Positions 17,646-26,834 of a stretch of 64,000 nt of DNA are shown piece by piece. The notes beneath the pieces were generated by a model. The model was not told the DNA's origin. It saw only the letters and a program-made list of their open reading frames with translations, and searched no databases. The position numbers were made by a program, and so were the translations under genes. Location of the stretch: assembly GCA_035507035.1 (NCBI GenBank), contig DATJOJ010000048.1:62001-126000 (forward strand). Direction: 5' to 3'. Source of the stretch: DATJOJ01 sp035507035 (lineage in GTDB: Bacteria; Acidobacteriota; Terriglobia; Terriglobales; Acidobacteriaceae). Position 1 is the first letter of the stretch. Each line of letters opens with the position of its first letter.

Positions 17646-18860
17646 ATGAAAATCGCTCTCGGCGTCAGCGGCGGCATCGCAGCTTACAAAGCGGCTGAGA
17701 TCGTTCGTTTGCTGCAGGATCGCGGCATTCGCGTACAGGTCACCATGACTCAGGCCGCGCAGGAATTTATCCGTCCTCTCACCTTTGCAGCTCTCTCCGG
17801 CGAAAAAGTCATCACCGATATGTTTACGAGCGGACAATCTGCGGCGAACATAGATTCTGCAATTGAGCATATCGCGGTCGCGGAATCGATCGATGCGCTA
17901 CTCGTCGCCCCAGCGACGGCGGATGTCATTGCCAAGTTTGCCCAAGGCATTGCCAACGATTTTCTGACCACGCTTTACCTCGCGACGACCGCGCCCGTAA
18001 TCGTTGCTCCCGCCATGAATGTGAACATGTGGAACCACACAGCGACGCAAGCGAATATGGAAATTTTGCAGAAACGCGGCGTACGCATCGTCGAGCCGGG
18101 CAGGGGGTATCTGGCATGTGGAATGGTGGGCGCAGGCCGGCTCGCAGAGAATGAAGCGATTGTTGCCGCAGCACTGCAAGCACTCGGCGCCTCTCAGGAA
18201 CTTGCTGGGGAGACCGTCCTGATCACAGCCGGCCCCACGCGTGAAAAGCTCGACCCCGTGCGCTATCTCACCAATCGCTCTAGCGGGCGCATGGGATATG
18301 CATTAGCGGAAGCTGCGTTGCGTCGCGGAGCACGCGTGTTGCTGGTCAGTGGACCGACCGCGCTGAAACCACCCGGCGCCGCTGAAGTCACCGCAGTCGA
18401 ATCCAGTGAGCAAATGCGGGAGACGGTTTTGAAATTGCTGCCGCAGGCGACGATTGTTATTAAAACAGCGGCGGTTGCTGACTATCGCCCGAAATCAACT
18501 GCGTCACAGAAGATCAAGCGTACAGGTCCGATGGTGCTCGAACTTGAACCCACAGCCGACATCCTCCGTGAAGTCTCTCGGCATAAAAAATCGCAGATCG
18601 TTGTCGGCTTTGCCGCAGAAACGCAGAATGTTCTTGAGAATGCTCGTAAGAAACTGACCGCGAAGTCGCTCGATGCCATCGTGGTCAACGATGTTTCGCG
18701 GGAAGGCGTCGGGTTCGACTCTGACCGGAATGCCGTCACCATTATCACCGAGGGTGAGGTCGTCGCAGTGCCCGAGACTACTAAGTGGGAAGTAGCTCAG
18801 CGTGTGCTCAATCAGGTTGTGCGTTTGCGAGATCAAAAGACCACACTTAGGGAGAAGTGA
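17646..18860 (+). CDS. coaBC: Bifunctional phosphopantothenoylcysteine decarboxylase / phosphopantothenate-cysteine ligase
   Basis: A 404-residue fusion. The N-terminal CoaC flavoprotein domain begins IALGVSGGIAAYKAAEI and carries PAMNVNMW (the usual Asn) and GYLACGMVGAGRL with the active-site Cys. The C-terminal CoaB domain begins VLITAGPTREKLDPVRYLTN and includes KIKRTGPM with the conserved Lys. It makes 4'-phosphopantetheine from 4'-phosphopantothenate, cysteine and CTP in CoA synthesis. Its stop overlaps the next gene by 4 nt. Confidence 0.96.
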   Translation: MKIALGVSGGIAAYKAAEIVRLLQDRGIRVQVTMTQAAQEFIRPLTFAALSGEKVITDMFTSGQSAANIDSAIEHIAVAESIDALLVAPATADVIAKFAQGIANDFLTTLYLATTAPVIVAPAMNVNMWNHTATQANMEILQKRGVRIVEPGRGYLACGMVGAGRLAENEAIVAAALQALGASQELAGETVLITAGPTREKLDPVRYLTNRSSGRMGYALAEAALRRGARVLLVSGPTALKPPGAAEVTAVESSEQMRETVLKLLPQATIVIKTAAVADYRPKSTASQKIKRTGPMVLELEPTADILREVSRHKKSQIVVGFAAETQNVLENARKKLTAKSLDAIVVNDVSREGVGFDSDRNAVTIITEGEVVAVPETTKWEVAQRVLNQVVRLRDQKTTLREK

Positions 18861-19699
18861 TTTCGTTGCCTCGCGCGCTCGAATCGACCCTCCGCCTGGC
18901 CCTAGCCGAACGCATTTCTTTTTATCGCGAATTGGGCATCTATGATTTTTATCGCCGAGAGTCCGGCGAGTCCGTTATCACAGAAGACATCAATGAACCC
19001 TCTGACACGAACCCCCAGCCAGACGTGCGAGAAGAAATGCCTAGGAATGTAGCGATTGCCGCATCCGCCCCAAAAGAAAACCTTTTTGCCGTGCCCAAGC
19101 CCGAAGCTAACTTTGCCGATCCGGTGAAAGCACTGCGCGCGATTCGCGAAGATCTCGGCGATTGCACCCGTTGTCGCTTACACAAGCAGGGTCGCAAGCA
19201 GATCGTATTCGGTGTGGGCAATCCGTCGGCGGAGCTTATGTTCATTGGAGAAGCGCCGGGTGCTGACGAGGACCAGCAGGGAGAGCCTTTCGTTGGCCGC
19301 GCCGGGCAACTACTCAACAATATGATTAAAGCCATGGGCCTGCGGCGCGAAGACGTTTACATTGCCAACATCATCAAGTGCCGGCCTCCGGGCAACCGCA
19401 CGCCGGAGCGCGATGAGTGCGAAACCTGCTCGCCGTTTCTGATGCGGCAGATCGAGGCGATCAAGCCAAAAGCGATTGTGGCACTGGGAGCGGTTGCGGC
19501 GAAGACCCTGCTCGCCATCAATGCGCCGATGTCTGAGTTTCGTGGGCATTGGTATGATTTTCGCGGCACACGGCTCGCTGTGACCTATCATCCAGCGTTT
19601 CTTCTGCGCGATCCGCGCCAAAAGAAAGAAACATGGAAGGATTTGCAGATGGTGATGAAGGAATTGGGGCTGCAGATTCCGGCGAAAGGCGTGGAGTAG
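18857..19699 (+). CDS. Uracil-DNA glycosylase, family 4 (Fe-S type)
   Basis: A 280-residue protein. After a variable N-terminal 95 residues comes the UDG domain: CTRCRLHKQGRKQIVFGVGN, FIGEAPGADEDQQGEPFVGRAG, IIKCRPPGNRTPERDEC and TYHPAFLLRD. Cysteines in CTRC and in KCRPP...CETC are the four 4Fe-4S ligands of family 4. It removes uracil from DNA. The N-terminal region resembles leaders seen fused to this domain in other bacteria. The GTG start overlaps the coaBC stop (GTGA). Confidence 0.93.
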   Translation: MISLPRALESTLRLALAERISFYRELGIYDFYRRESGESVITEDINEPSDTNPQPDVREEMPRNVAIAASAPKENLFAVPKPEANFADPVKALRAIREDLGDCTRCRLHKQGRKQIVFGVGNPSAELMFIGEAPGADEDQQGEPFVGRAGQLLNNMIKAMGLRREDVYIANIIKCRPPGNRTPERDECETCSPFLMRQIEAIKPKAIVALGAVAAKTLLAINAPMSEFRGHWYDFRGTRLAVTYHPAFLLRDPRQKKETWKDLQMVMKELGLQIPAKGVE

Positions 19700-19705
19700 G
19701 ATGTT

Positions 19706-19942
19706 TTAAACTCGGAACGGAGCGATCAATAACCTCGCCGGAAGCGTGACCACCGCCCACACCACTTGCAGAATTCCTTCCACCGCAATCCCGACTATCC
19801 TGAATGGCAGTAAGAATAGCCAAACCAGCGGATAAAGCACTAACGCCAGCAGCGCTAACGGCCAGCACACCAGAAACAGAATGCACCACTGAAGAAAAGC
19901 TGCCAAAAACGAACTCCTGCCCTGTTCTAATGTACGCAACAT
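19706..19942 (-). CDS. Small two-segment membrane protein of unknown function
   Basis: About 78 residues from the ATG at 19942. It has an N-terminal amphipathic stretch and then hydrophobic segments around residues 16-40 and 45-72 with Pro and Trp at the bends (LALLALVLYPLVWLFLL). The C-terminus LPARLLIAPFRV lies 7 nt from the convergent UDG stop. Earlier in-frame starts up to 20002 would overlap the ribosome site of the divergent serine hydrolase. No family is recognised. Confidence 0.55.
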   Translation of the reverse strand: MLRTLEQGRSSFLAAFLQWCILFLVCWPLALLALVLYPLVWLFLLPFRIVGIAVEGILQVVWAVVTLPARLLIAPFRV

Positions 19943-20019
19943 TTTCGGGGAAAGTTCCGTACAACTCTGTGACTCAGTCGTCGAAGCTGAAGTATTTCCC
20001 ATTCACCGGAGGTAAACCG

Positions 20020-21501
20020 ATGAGCCGTGGCTTGTGCATTACGTTCGTCGTCGCGCTTCTCGCACCCTTGGCAGCGTCGCAACCGGCGGCGATCAAGCGT
20101 CTGGATGGCAGCACGATCACTCCAGCCGGGATTGATGCCACGGTCACGCGACTGATGACCGCAGCTGAAGTCACCGGCATTGACATTGCGATTTTGAACG
20201 ATGGCAAAGTTGCCTACATGAAGTCCTACGGCTTCCGCGACAAAGAAAAGAATCTGCCGCTGACTCCAGATTCGATTATGACTGCGGCTTCACTCACCAA
20301 ATCGACGTTCGCTTTTATGGTCATGCAGCTCGTGCAGGAGAAGATCATCGACTTGGACAAACCGGTCTATCAATATCTTCCCAAGCCTTTACCTCAGTAT
20401 GCCGAGTACCGCGATCTCGCCGGCGATCCGCGCTACAAGAAAATAACGGCTCGCATGTTGCTCAGCCATACCGCTGGCTTTCCCAATTTTCGCTATTTCA
20501 CGGACGACCACAAGTTGAGCATCAATTTTGAGCCGGGATCGCGATTTGCGTATTCGGGTGAAGGGATTCTCCTGCTGCAGCTGGTGGTCGAAACGGTGAC
20601 GGGCAAACCTTTGGAAAAGTTAATGCAGACCCGAGTTTTTCAACCCCTGGGAATGACGCGCACCAGCATGACTTGGCAGCCGAGCTTTGAGAGCGATTAC
20701 GCCAATGGCTATGACGAGTACGGACGCTCCATCGGCCCACAACGCCGTCCGACAGCCGATGCTGCCGGCTCGATGCAGACTACGCTAAAGGATTTCACGC
20801 AGCTGATGCTTGCAGTGACAGACGGCGAACTTCTACAGAAACAAACTCGCGAGCTAATGCTCAGCCCGCAAGTTCAAATTTTCTCGAAACATGAATTCCC
20901 CAGCTTGGCCACCGAAACAACCGATGTGAACAAAGGCATTCGCCTGAGCTATGGGCTGGGGTGGGGGCTTTATTGGACGCCCCTGGGTAGGGTGTTTTTC
21001 AAGGAGGGCCACACCGATGGCTTCCGAAACTATGTGGCCTGCTTCGACAAACAGGGCTCGGGAATCATTATTTTGACCAACAGTTCGAACGGCGAGGGAA
21101 TTTTCGAAGACCTGCTTGAGACGTCGCTTAAGAATTCGTATACACCGATCGAGTGGGAAGGCTATACACCTTATGACAAGCTGCCTCCCCGGCCGCCATT
21201 GGTTGTGCACAAAGAAGCGGCGATCGACCCGAAGTCCTTGGATGGATACCTCGGGCGTTACGTATTCACGCCGGGTGTCGTGCTGATGATCACCCGAGCT
21301 GAAGGAACACATCTCTTCGTGCAGGAATTTGTACAGGGAAGTGGTGAACCCAAACAGGAATTAGCTCCTGAGGGGGATCGCAAATTCTTCTCCATGACAA
21401 CGGATGATGAGTACACATTCGAGGTGGACAGCAGCGGCCGCGCGACGGGGATGGTTCTGCACACCGATGGCCGAGACCTTCCAATGAAGCGCGCTGACTA
21501 A
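20020..21501 (+). CDS. Secreted serine hydrolase, class C beta-lactamase fold
   Basis: From the ATG at 20020, preceded by GGAGGT, the protein has 493 residues and a signal peptide (CITFVVALLAPLAAS). The catalytic motif is Ser91-Leu-Thr-Lys94 and the second motif is Tyr178-Ser-Gly in RFAYSGEG. KEGHTDGF serves as the third motif. A C-terminal domain of about 120 residues resembles DUF3471-like extensions. Family members are D-aminopeptidases, esterases or penicillin-binding-like enzymes; resistance activity should not be assumed. Confidence 0.88.
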   Translation: MSRGLCITFVVALLAPLAASQPAAIKRLDGSTITPAGIDATVTRLMTAAEVTGIDIAILNDGKVAYMKSYGFRDKEKNLPLTPDSIMTAASLTKSTFAFMVMQLVQEKIIDLDKPVYQYLPKPLPQYAEYRDLAGDPRYKKITARMLLSHTAGFPNFRYFTDDHKLSINFEPGSRFAYSGEGILLLQLVVETVTGKPLEKLMQTRVFQPLGMTRTSMTWQPSFESDYANGYDEYGRSIGPQRRPTADAAGSMQTTLKDFTQLMLAVTDGELLQKQTRELMLSPQVQIFSKHEFPSLATETTDVNKGIRLSYGLGWGLYWTPLGRVFFKEGHTDGFRNYVACFDKQGSGIIILTNSSNGEGIFEDLLETSLKNSYTPIEWEGYTPYDKLPPRPPLVVHKEAAIDPKSLDGYLGRYVFTPGVVLMITRAEGTHLFVQEFVQGSGEPKQELAPEGDRKFFSMTTDDEYTFEVDSSGRATGMVLHTDGRDLPMKRAD

Positions 21502-21502
21502 A

Positions 21503-22192
21503 TCAGCTCTCGACGGTCGGGGTAACCGCAAGATACTTATTCAGAAATGCCAGACTGCGCAGGCCGGCGTCCCGCCAAACCTCTCCGCTGAAGCCATGCC
21601 CCACGCCGGGATAGATTTGCATCTCGTAGGGAATTTGCTTCTTTTCGAGAACCTGCTGCAGGTGATAGGCCTCAGCGACCGGAACGGTTTGATCGTCCGC
21701 ACCATGCAAAATGAGCATTGGACAAAGCCGGCGCATGAAGAATTTCATCTCTTTCGGCAAGCCGCCAAAAAATTCGACAACCGCTTGAACACGCGAATCG
21801 ATCGCTGCAGCGGAGACCGCGAGGTACGCTCCCAATGAGAATCCTAGCAAACCGATGCGATCAGGATCGACCTGTGGTTGGCGGACAACGCAGCTCACCG
21901 CGTCCCACAAAGTTTTCATCCATGCTGGATAATTGCGCGCGATGGTCGCCATGCCATCCACGGATGTGGTTCCGGTGCGGTCGAAGTAGTGCAGAACGTA
22001 GACAGCGTAGCCCTGACCCGCGAGCAGGCTCGCGGGTTCGGCCATGGAGAAATGCCCGCCGCCGGAACCATGCAGTCCGATCACTGCGGGATAACGCTGC
22101 CCATTTCCAGAAGGCACAAAGCAATCCATGCGGATCTCTTTCCCGCCGGAATCAAAGAAAAGTTGAGATTGAACCACTTGAGCCGTCAGCAT
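21503..22192 (-). CDS. Dienelactone hydrolase-family alpha/beta hydrolase
   Basis: A 229-residue protein without a signal peptide. The fold signatures are AVIGLHGSGGGH, nucleophile elbow GLLGFSLGAYLA with Ser119, acid region LILHGADDQTVPV and catalytic His in PGVGHGFSG. The start is notable: the first codons (Met-Leu-Thr-Ala) fall inside one arm of an inverted-repeat element, and no clear ribosome site is visible, so a later GTG could be the start. It converges on the preceding hydrolase with 1 nt between stops. Confidence 0.83.
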   Translation of the reverse strand: MLTAQVVQSQLFFDSGGKEIRMDCFVPSGNGQRYPAVIGLHGSGGGHFSMAEPASLLAGQGYAVYVLHYFDRTGTTSVDGMATIARNYPAWMKTLWDAVSCVVRQPQVDPDRIGLLGFSLGAYLAVSAAAIDSRVQAVVEFFGGLPKEMKFFMRRLCPMLILHGADDQTVPVAEAYHLQQVLEKKQIPYEMQIYPGVGHGFSGEVWRDAGLRSLAFLNKYLAVTPTVES

Positions 22193-22268
22193 TCAGCAGC
22201 CAGCACACAGTCGGACTGGACCGATGGGATTTGTACGGTGACTGAATGCAGAATGCTGATTGCTGAAC
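22183..22268. repeat. Intergenic inverted-repeat element A
   Basis: The left arm (GTCAGCATTCAGCAGCCAGC region) and right arm (GAATGCTGATTGCTGAACGC region) are imperfect inverted copies around a loop of about 35 nt. The left arm supplies the first codons of the dienelactone hydrolase gene, and the right arm reaches the mtnA stop. It shares arm sequence with the element at 23341. Confidence 0.6.
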
Positions 22269-22269
22269 G

Positions 22270-23331
22270 CTATTTCTCGACCGCAACGGTCTGGACAGTG
22301 CCCGCCAACCTTGCCAACGATTCCCCATACGGCGCTCTAGCAATCCCGCGCTCGGTCACTATCGCAGTGACATATTTCGCCGGCGTCACGTCAAACGCCG
22401 GATTTTCGATCTGCACGCCATCCGGCGTCATCTGCTTTCCGGCAATATGCGTGACCTCGGATGGATTTCGCTGCTCGATGGGAATGTGGCCGCCGTCAAT
22501 CGTATCTAAATCGATCGTCGACAACGGCGCCGCCACGTAGAACGGCACGCCATGCTCTTTTGCGAGAACCGCAACCGTGTAAGTACCAATTTTGTTAGCC
22601 ACGTCACCGTTGGCCGCGATGCGATCGGCACCGACGACAATGGCACGAATTTTGCCGGCCCTCATCATTGCACCGGACATGTTGTCGGAGATCACCGTCG
22701 TAGGAATCCCGTCTTTCACAAGTTCCCAGGCCGTCAGCCGTGCTCCCTGGAGAAATGGTCGCGTCTCGTCGGCATAAACATGGATTTTCTTGCCCTCTTC
22801 GACAGCCGCTCGAATTACACCGAGAGCCGTTCCGTATCCGCACGTCGCCAGGGCCCCCGCATTGCAGTGGGTTAAGACGCCTCCGCTGGCGGGCATGAGC
22901 GTCGCGCCCAGCCGTCCCATTGCCTGATTGGCAGCGATATCTTCCGCATGCATGCGCTGTGCTTCTTCGATCAGGGCCTGTTTGATTTGCGCTAGAGGCC
23001 GAACGCGCAAGGATTCGAACTTGTCCTGCATGCGGCGAATCGCCCAGAAAAGATTTACCGCTGTGGGTCGGGTCTGACGAATCGCTTCGCAACAACGATC
23101 GATGTCTTCCTTCAATTCGCCAACGGACTCAGCCTTGGAATTCTTAACACCGAGTGCAATGCCCATCGCCGCAGCCACACCGATGGCCGGTGCTCCGCGC
23201 ACGATCATGGTTCGAATTGCCTCTGCGACCTGCTCGCAGGTCTTGCAAGTCACGTAACGTTCTTCGGTGGGCAGCTTCGTTTGATCGATGAAGCGCACAC
23301 CCGCGTCGGTCCATTCCAGAGTTTGGATCAT
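22270..23331 (-). CDS. mtnA: Methylthioribose-1-phosphate isomerase
   Basis: About 353 residues from the ATG at 23331. Signatures are MIVRGAPAIGVAAAMG, LTHCNAGALATCGYGTALGVI with the catalytic Cys, ETRPFLQGARLTAWEL and GADRIAANGDVANKIGTY with the catalytic Asp. It isomerises methylthioribose-1-phosphate to the ribulose form in methionine salvage. An in-frame start 8 codons earlier lies in repeat sequence and is less likely. No other salvage gene is adjacent. Confidence 0.94.
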   Translation of the reverse strand: MIQTLEWTDAGVRFIDQTKLPTEERYVTCKTCEQVAEAIRTMIVRGAPAIGVAAAMGIALGVKNSKAESVGELKEDIDRCCEAIRQTRPTAVNLFWAIRRMQDKFESLRVRPLAQIKQALIEEAQRMHAEDIAANQAMGRLGATLMPASGGVLTHCNAGALATCGYGTALGVIRAAVEEGKKIHVYADETRPFLQGARLTAWELVKDGIPTTVISDNMSGAMMRAGKIRAIVVGADRIAANGDVANKIGTYTVAVLAKEHGVPFYVAAPLSTIDLDTIDGGHIPIEQRNPSEVTHIAGKQMTPDGVQIENPAFDVTPAKYVTAIVTERGIARAPYGESLARLAGTVQTVAVEK

Positions 23332-23340
23332 ATTTATCGT

Positions 23341-23436
23341 CGTAGCATTCAGCACTCAGCCGTCAGCATTTGCGGTTATTTGGCAGTCCCAAAAGTCTAT
23401 TTGGCTGAATGCCGAGTGCTGGCTGCTAAATGCTCT
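23341..23436. repeat. Intergenic inverted-repeat element B overlapping the pyrE 3' end
   Basis: Left arm GTAGCATTCAGCACTCAGCC and right arm GAATGCCGAGTGCTGGCTGC are imperfect inverted copies. They share the core GCATTCAGCA with element A. The right arm encodes the last codons of pyrE (HLAASTRHSAK) and the left arm touches the mtnA start. Confidence 0.62.
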
Positions 23437-23978
23437 CTTCTAACATCATTTGCCGTAAAAATGCTGACAAACTTTAGTGGCGCGGCCGCCTTCTCCACAT
23501 CGGCGCGTCCCTTGGCTTCTTCCCGTTCCACAAGACACATCACGCCGACAACCTCAAAACCAAATTCTCGCGCCGCCGCAATGGCCTGGATGGTAGATGC
23601 TCCTGTAGTGCAAACGTCGTCGACGATTACCACCTTCGCGCCGACATCGCGAAAGCCTTCGATCCGTTGTCCAGTTCCGTGTTGTTTCTCGCCCTTGCGA
23701 ACCAGAAAACCATTGATCTTGCCGCTGGCGACGGCGGTCGCGACGACAATCGGATCAGCGCCAAGCGTCAGGCCTCCGATCGCGGCCGGCTTCCAACCCT
23801 GGGCCTCGATCTCGTCAAGAAACACGCGGCCGGTAAGTTGCGCGCCGCGCCCATCCAGCGTGGTCGTCCGGCAATCAATGTAATAGTCGCTCGTACCACC
23901 AGAGGACAACTTGAATTGTCCCAGGCGAAACGACTTGGTGGCCAACAGACGTAGCAGTTCCTGATGTGCGGACGACAT
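23397..23978 (-). CDS. pyrE: Orotate phosphoribosyltransferase
   Basis: A 193-residue enzyme with FKLSSGGTSDYYIDCR near the N-terminus, the flexible-loop RKGEKQHGTGQRIEG and the PRPP motif VVIVDDVCTTGAST. It forms orotidine monophosphate in pyrimidine synthesis. The last 11 or so residues are encoded by one arm of a repeat element, so the native C-terminus has been altered or extended by the element. It is transcribed toward mtnA. Confidence 0.95.
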   Translation of the reverse strand: MSSAHQELLRLLATKSFRLGQFKLSSGGTSDYYIDCRTTTLDGRGAQLTGRVFLDEIEAQGWKPAAIGGLTLGADPIVVATAVASGKINGFLVRKGEKQHGTGQRIEGFRDVGAKVVIVDDVCTTGASTIQAIAAAREFGFEVVGVMCLVEREEAKGRADVEKAAAPLKFVSIFTANDVRREHLAASTRHSAK

Positions 23979-24045
23979 GGAATATTCAAGATACCAGCAT
24001 CCGCTTAGATGTCGCTAGTCAGGGCAAAGGCGGATTGGACTGCCC

Positions 24046-25305
24046 TTACAGGTAGCTCAGCCACCACACCTGCGGGTGCTCACGCTTCACATTCATGAAC
24101 CAGCGGCAGGGGTAGTAGAGCAGAGCGACAGTCAGGCACCAGATGGCGTAGATGAAGGGCAAACCGTGTCCATATCCTGGCGGAATTGGATGGAGATAGA
24201 ACGCGCCATACAACAACCACGCAGCCGGCTGATGCAGCAACAAAGCGGTCCAAACCGCAAGCACGTGGATCAGATACAAGTGCGATACGTAATAGAACAA
24301 AGGCACACGGCCAAACACTTGCAGAATCCTGGTCCAGCTGTTCTTTGTTCCCAGTTTATCCAACCAAGCTAGCGCCATCAACGACGGACCGAGGGTCATC
24401 AGAAGAAATTGCAGCGAAGCGGGAAACTTCACGGTATTAAAGAATGCCACCACACTAAGAGCCAACGTCGGTTGTAAACGCCATGGGCCAGCCGAGTCTG
24501 GGTGGACAGGCTGCAGGGCAACACTGCCATTGCCATAAAGGTGAAATGTTCGAAGAACAAAGAATGCAAGCGTCAATGCCGCGCCGAGCCAGAAGATGAC
24601 CTTCGCGCGGTTCTGCCGGAGCAAAAGGGGACCGAGGGCATATCCTGCTGCCATCACGCCAACCCACGGGATCAGGGGAAATACCACAAGAAGCGGTGCG
24701 TGCACGGATGGAATCCAACATACTCCGGGACGATGCAGCACAAACCACAGCCAGGAGGCACTGCCTAAAGCGGCGGGATTGAACCCGTCCAGGAGGTTGT
24801 GAGTCGCGATCATGCCCGCGCCGAAGACAGCGATCGCGGCCATTGGCAATCGCACAAGCAGCGCCATTACGATCATCGACGATGCAAGGGCCCAAATTAC
24901 ATCCGCGTGAATGAAGAATTGATACGTCCACGCATGTCCGACGACGGTCGCACTGAGCAAAAGCAGCCACAGGCCACGAGTCCATAGGTATCGCGAGACC
25001 TGGTTCACTGACTTCCCACGCGCCCCTGCCAGGAATACCCCGGTGCCGGCCAGCAGGAAGAAAGTTGGGGCGCAAAAGTGGGTTACAAAACGCGTGAAAA
25101 ATAGTGCCCCGTACGTCCGGTGCAGATCCTCCGGAGCAAAAGTCAGGTCTGTGAAGAAGCTGCGAGTGTGGTCGAGCGCCATGAGTATCATGACGGCGCC
25201 GCGGAGCAAATCAACGCAGACAAGCCGGTCGACGGACGGGTTCACTTCGGTTCTCGGTTTTCCGAGAACTGTGGTCGCCAACGCCGGAGCGCTTGCTGCT
25301 GCCAC
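24046..25305 (-). CDS. DUF1624 (HGSNAT-like) multi-pass membrane protein
   Basis: Taking the GTG at 25305, which has AAAGGA 7 nt upstream, gives 419 residues; in-frame ATGs further upstream lack ribosome sites. After about 25 residues comes VDLLRGAVMILMALDHTR, the hallmark of the DUF1624 / heparan-alpha-glucosaminide acetyltransferase family, with the Asp-His pair in LDHTRSF. About ten membrane segments follow. It probably acylates a cell-surface or periplasmic sugar, but the substrate is unknown. Confidence 0.8.
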   Translation of the reverse strand: MAAASAPALATTVLGKPRTEVNPSVDRLVCVDLLRGAVMILMALDHTRSFFTDLTFAPEDLHRTYGALFFTRFVTHFCAPTFFLLAGTGVFLAGARGKSVNQVSRYLWTRGLWLLLLSATVVGHAWTYQFFIHADVIWALASSMIVMALLVRLPMAAIAVFGAGMIATHNLLDGFNPAALGSASWLWFVLHRPGVCWIPSVHAPLLVVFPLIPWVGVMAAGYALGPLLLRQNRAKVIFWLGAALTLAFFVLRTFHLYGNGSVALQPVHPDSAGPWRLQPTLALSVVAFFNTVKFPASLQFLLMTLGPSLMALAWLDKLGTKNSWTRILQVFGRVPLFYYVSHLYLIHVLAVWTALLLHQPAAWLLYGAFYLHPIPPGYGHGLPFIYAIWCLTVALLYYPCRWFMNVKREHPQVWWLSYL

Positions 25306-25681
25306 GATAGCTTCCTTTAAGGATTTGCGAGCAAAAAAACAACCAGAATGGGGATTCCCTGGCAACATACTAGTCCGTGAGTGCTGGCGATAGATTACGA
25401 ACGTCATTCGCGCGGGAGAGATCCCGAACGATCGGGAGCCAGTTTTTTGCCGCCGACCCTGTCCGTGGTAGCCTTAGTCACACAGACCTCGAGGCCATCT
25501 TTAGGGTCACAATTGTGAAAACCGGATGCCGGGCAAACCGACAAGCGCCGAGTTCAAAGTAAACCATTCATTCGATGGTACTTCCGTGGCTAATTCTGAG
25601 CCGGGTCACGCGCAACTTTCCGCTCCGCGACGGGTTCACAACAATGTGAGCAGCGTTGCCATCAATCGCGGGTTGCTCGCC

Positions 25682-26308
25682 ATGACTGGCTCTGCGCGTG
25701 GGGCTATAGGCACCCCTGTCTTCGAACCGCTGCCCGAGGCGACGAACGACGCAGAGGTCATGTTGCGGGTCAAAGCGGGCGATGACTCCGCATTCGAGTA
25801 CTTGGTTCAGAAGTACCGGCGCCCGATGGTGAGTTTTATGTATCGCATGGCGCACAATGCGTCCGCTGCCGAGGATTTAGCGCAAGAGGTTTTTCTGCGC
25901 GTGTATCGCTCGCGAGCGAATTACGAGCCGAGTGCGAAGTTCACCACTTGGCTCTATCGCATTGCGACCAATCTGGCGGTCAACTACGCGCGCGACACTC
26001 GCCACGAGCGGCCCGAGAATACGGTGAGTATCGATGAGCCGGATACGGAGACCGGATTGACTGTGGATGTCCCCGACGGCACGCTCTCAGCGGAAGAGGG
26101 GATGATGCGTCGGGAGCGGATGGCAGCCATCCGGAAGCGGGTACAAGCTTTGCCGGAAAGACAACGCCTGGCGGTGCTAATGCATAAGTATCAGCAGATG
26201 GATTATCGACAGATTGCCGAAGTACTAAAGTTAAGCGAGTCCGCCACTAAGTCTTTGTTGTTCCGCGCTTACGAAACATTGCGCGTGCAGTTGAAGGAAT
26301 TTGTATGA
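25682..26308 (+). CDS. ECF-type RNA polymerase sigma factor
   Basis: Taking the ATG at 25682 gives 208 residues; in-frame starts reach back to 25526 but the added 52 residues look non-conserved. Region 2 includes FEYLVQKYRRPMVSFMYRM and DLAQEVFLRVYRS. Region 4 includes LPERQRLAVLMHKYQQMDYRQIAEVLKLSESATKSLLFRA. It directs polymerase to a stress or envelope regulon. A zinc-finger anti-sigma gene follows after 9 nt. Confidence 0.92.
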   Translation: MTGSARGAIGTPVFEPLPEATNDAEVMLRVKAGDDSAFEYLVQKYRRPMVSFMYRMAHNASAAEDLAQEVFLRVYRSRANYEPSAKFTTWLYRIATNLAVNYARDTRHERPENTVSIDEPDTETGLTVDVPDGTLSAEEGMMRRERMAAIRKRVQALPERQRLAVLMHKYQQMDYRQIAEVLKLSESATKSLLFRAYETLRVQLKEFV

Positions 26309-26317
26309 AGGTGATTT

Positions 26318-26797
26318 ATGAAATGCCATGAAATGTCCGAATTGATGCCCGAGTTGGCCGCGGGTTTTGAAGCGCCTACGCCTGAACTGCAGGACCACCT
26401 GCGAAGCTGCGCCACGTGTGCCGGCAAATTGCAGGAGTTTCGTCAAACCATGGCGCTGCTCGACGAGTGGCAGGCGCCCGAACCCTCCCCCTATTTCAGC
26501 ACGCGGGTCATGGCGCGTGTGCGCGAGGAGAAGGCGACACCGAGCGGCTACCTGTATTGGCTGCGGCGCCCTGCTCTGGCAGTTTCATTAGCTGTGCTCA
26601 TGGTGATGAGTGCAACCTTGATTCGTACTGATTACAGCGCCCATGGCGTTCATTCGGGTCCGGATGTGGCCACAATGAGCGAACCGGGCACCGCGGTTGG
26701 CGATCTGCAATCGCTGGATAAGAATAGCGATCTGTATTCCGATTCTGACCTGCTGGATGATTTGGCAGTTCAGCAGGATGTGGTGGCGAATCCTTAA
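26318..26797 (+). CDS. Membrane-anchored zinc-finger anti-sigma factor
   Basis: A 159-residue protein with Cys3, then His27-x3-Cys31-x2-Cys34 (HLRSCATC), the ZAS zinc-binding anti-sigma domain. One membrane segment (LAVSLAVLMVMSATLI) lies near residue 90, with a periplasmic C-terminal tail rich in Asp. It should hold the upstream ECF sigma factor inactive and release it on an envelope signal. Confidence 0.9.
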   Translation: MKCHEMSELMPELAAGFEAPTPELQDHLRSCATCAGKLQEFRQTMALLDEWQAPEPSPYFSTRVMARVREEKATPSGYLYWLRRPALAVSLAVLMVMSATLIRTDYSAHGVHSGPDVATMSEPGTAVGDLQSLDKNSDLYSDSDLLDDLAVQQDVVANP

Positions 26798-26834
26798 GTT
26801 TGCATTGGCGTTGGGGGAAAAGAGGGGAACGATC

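Noticed and set aside
26697..26834. Longer N-terminus for the DUF3106 gene
   Set aside because: The extension overlaps the anti-sigma gene in another frame and hides the signal peptide; the GTG at 26835 has its own ribosome site.
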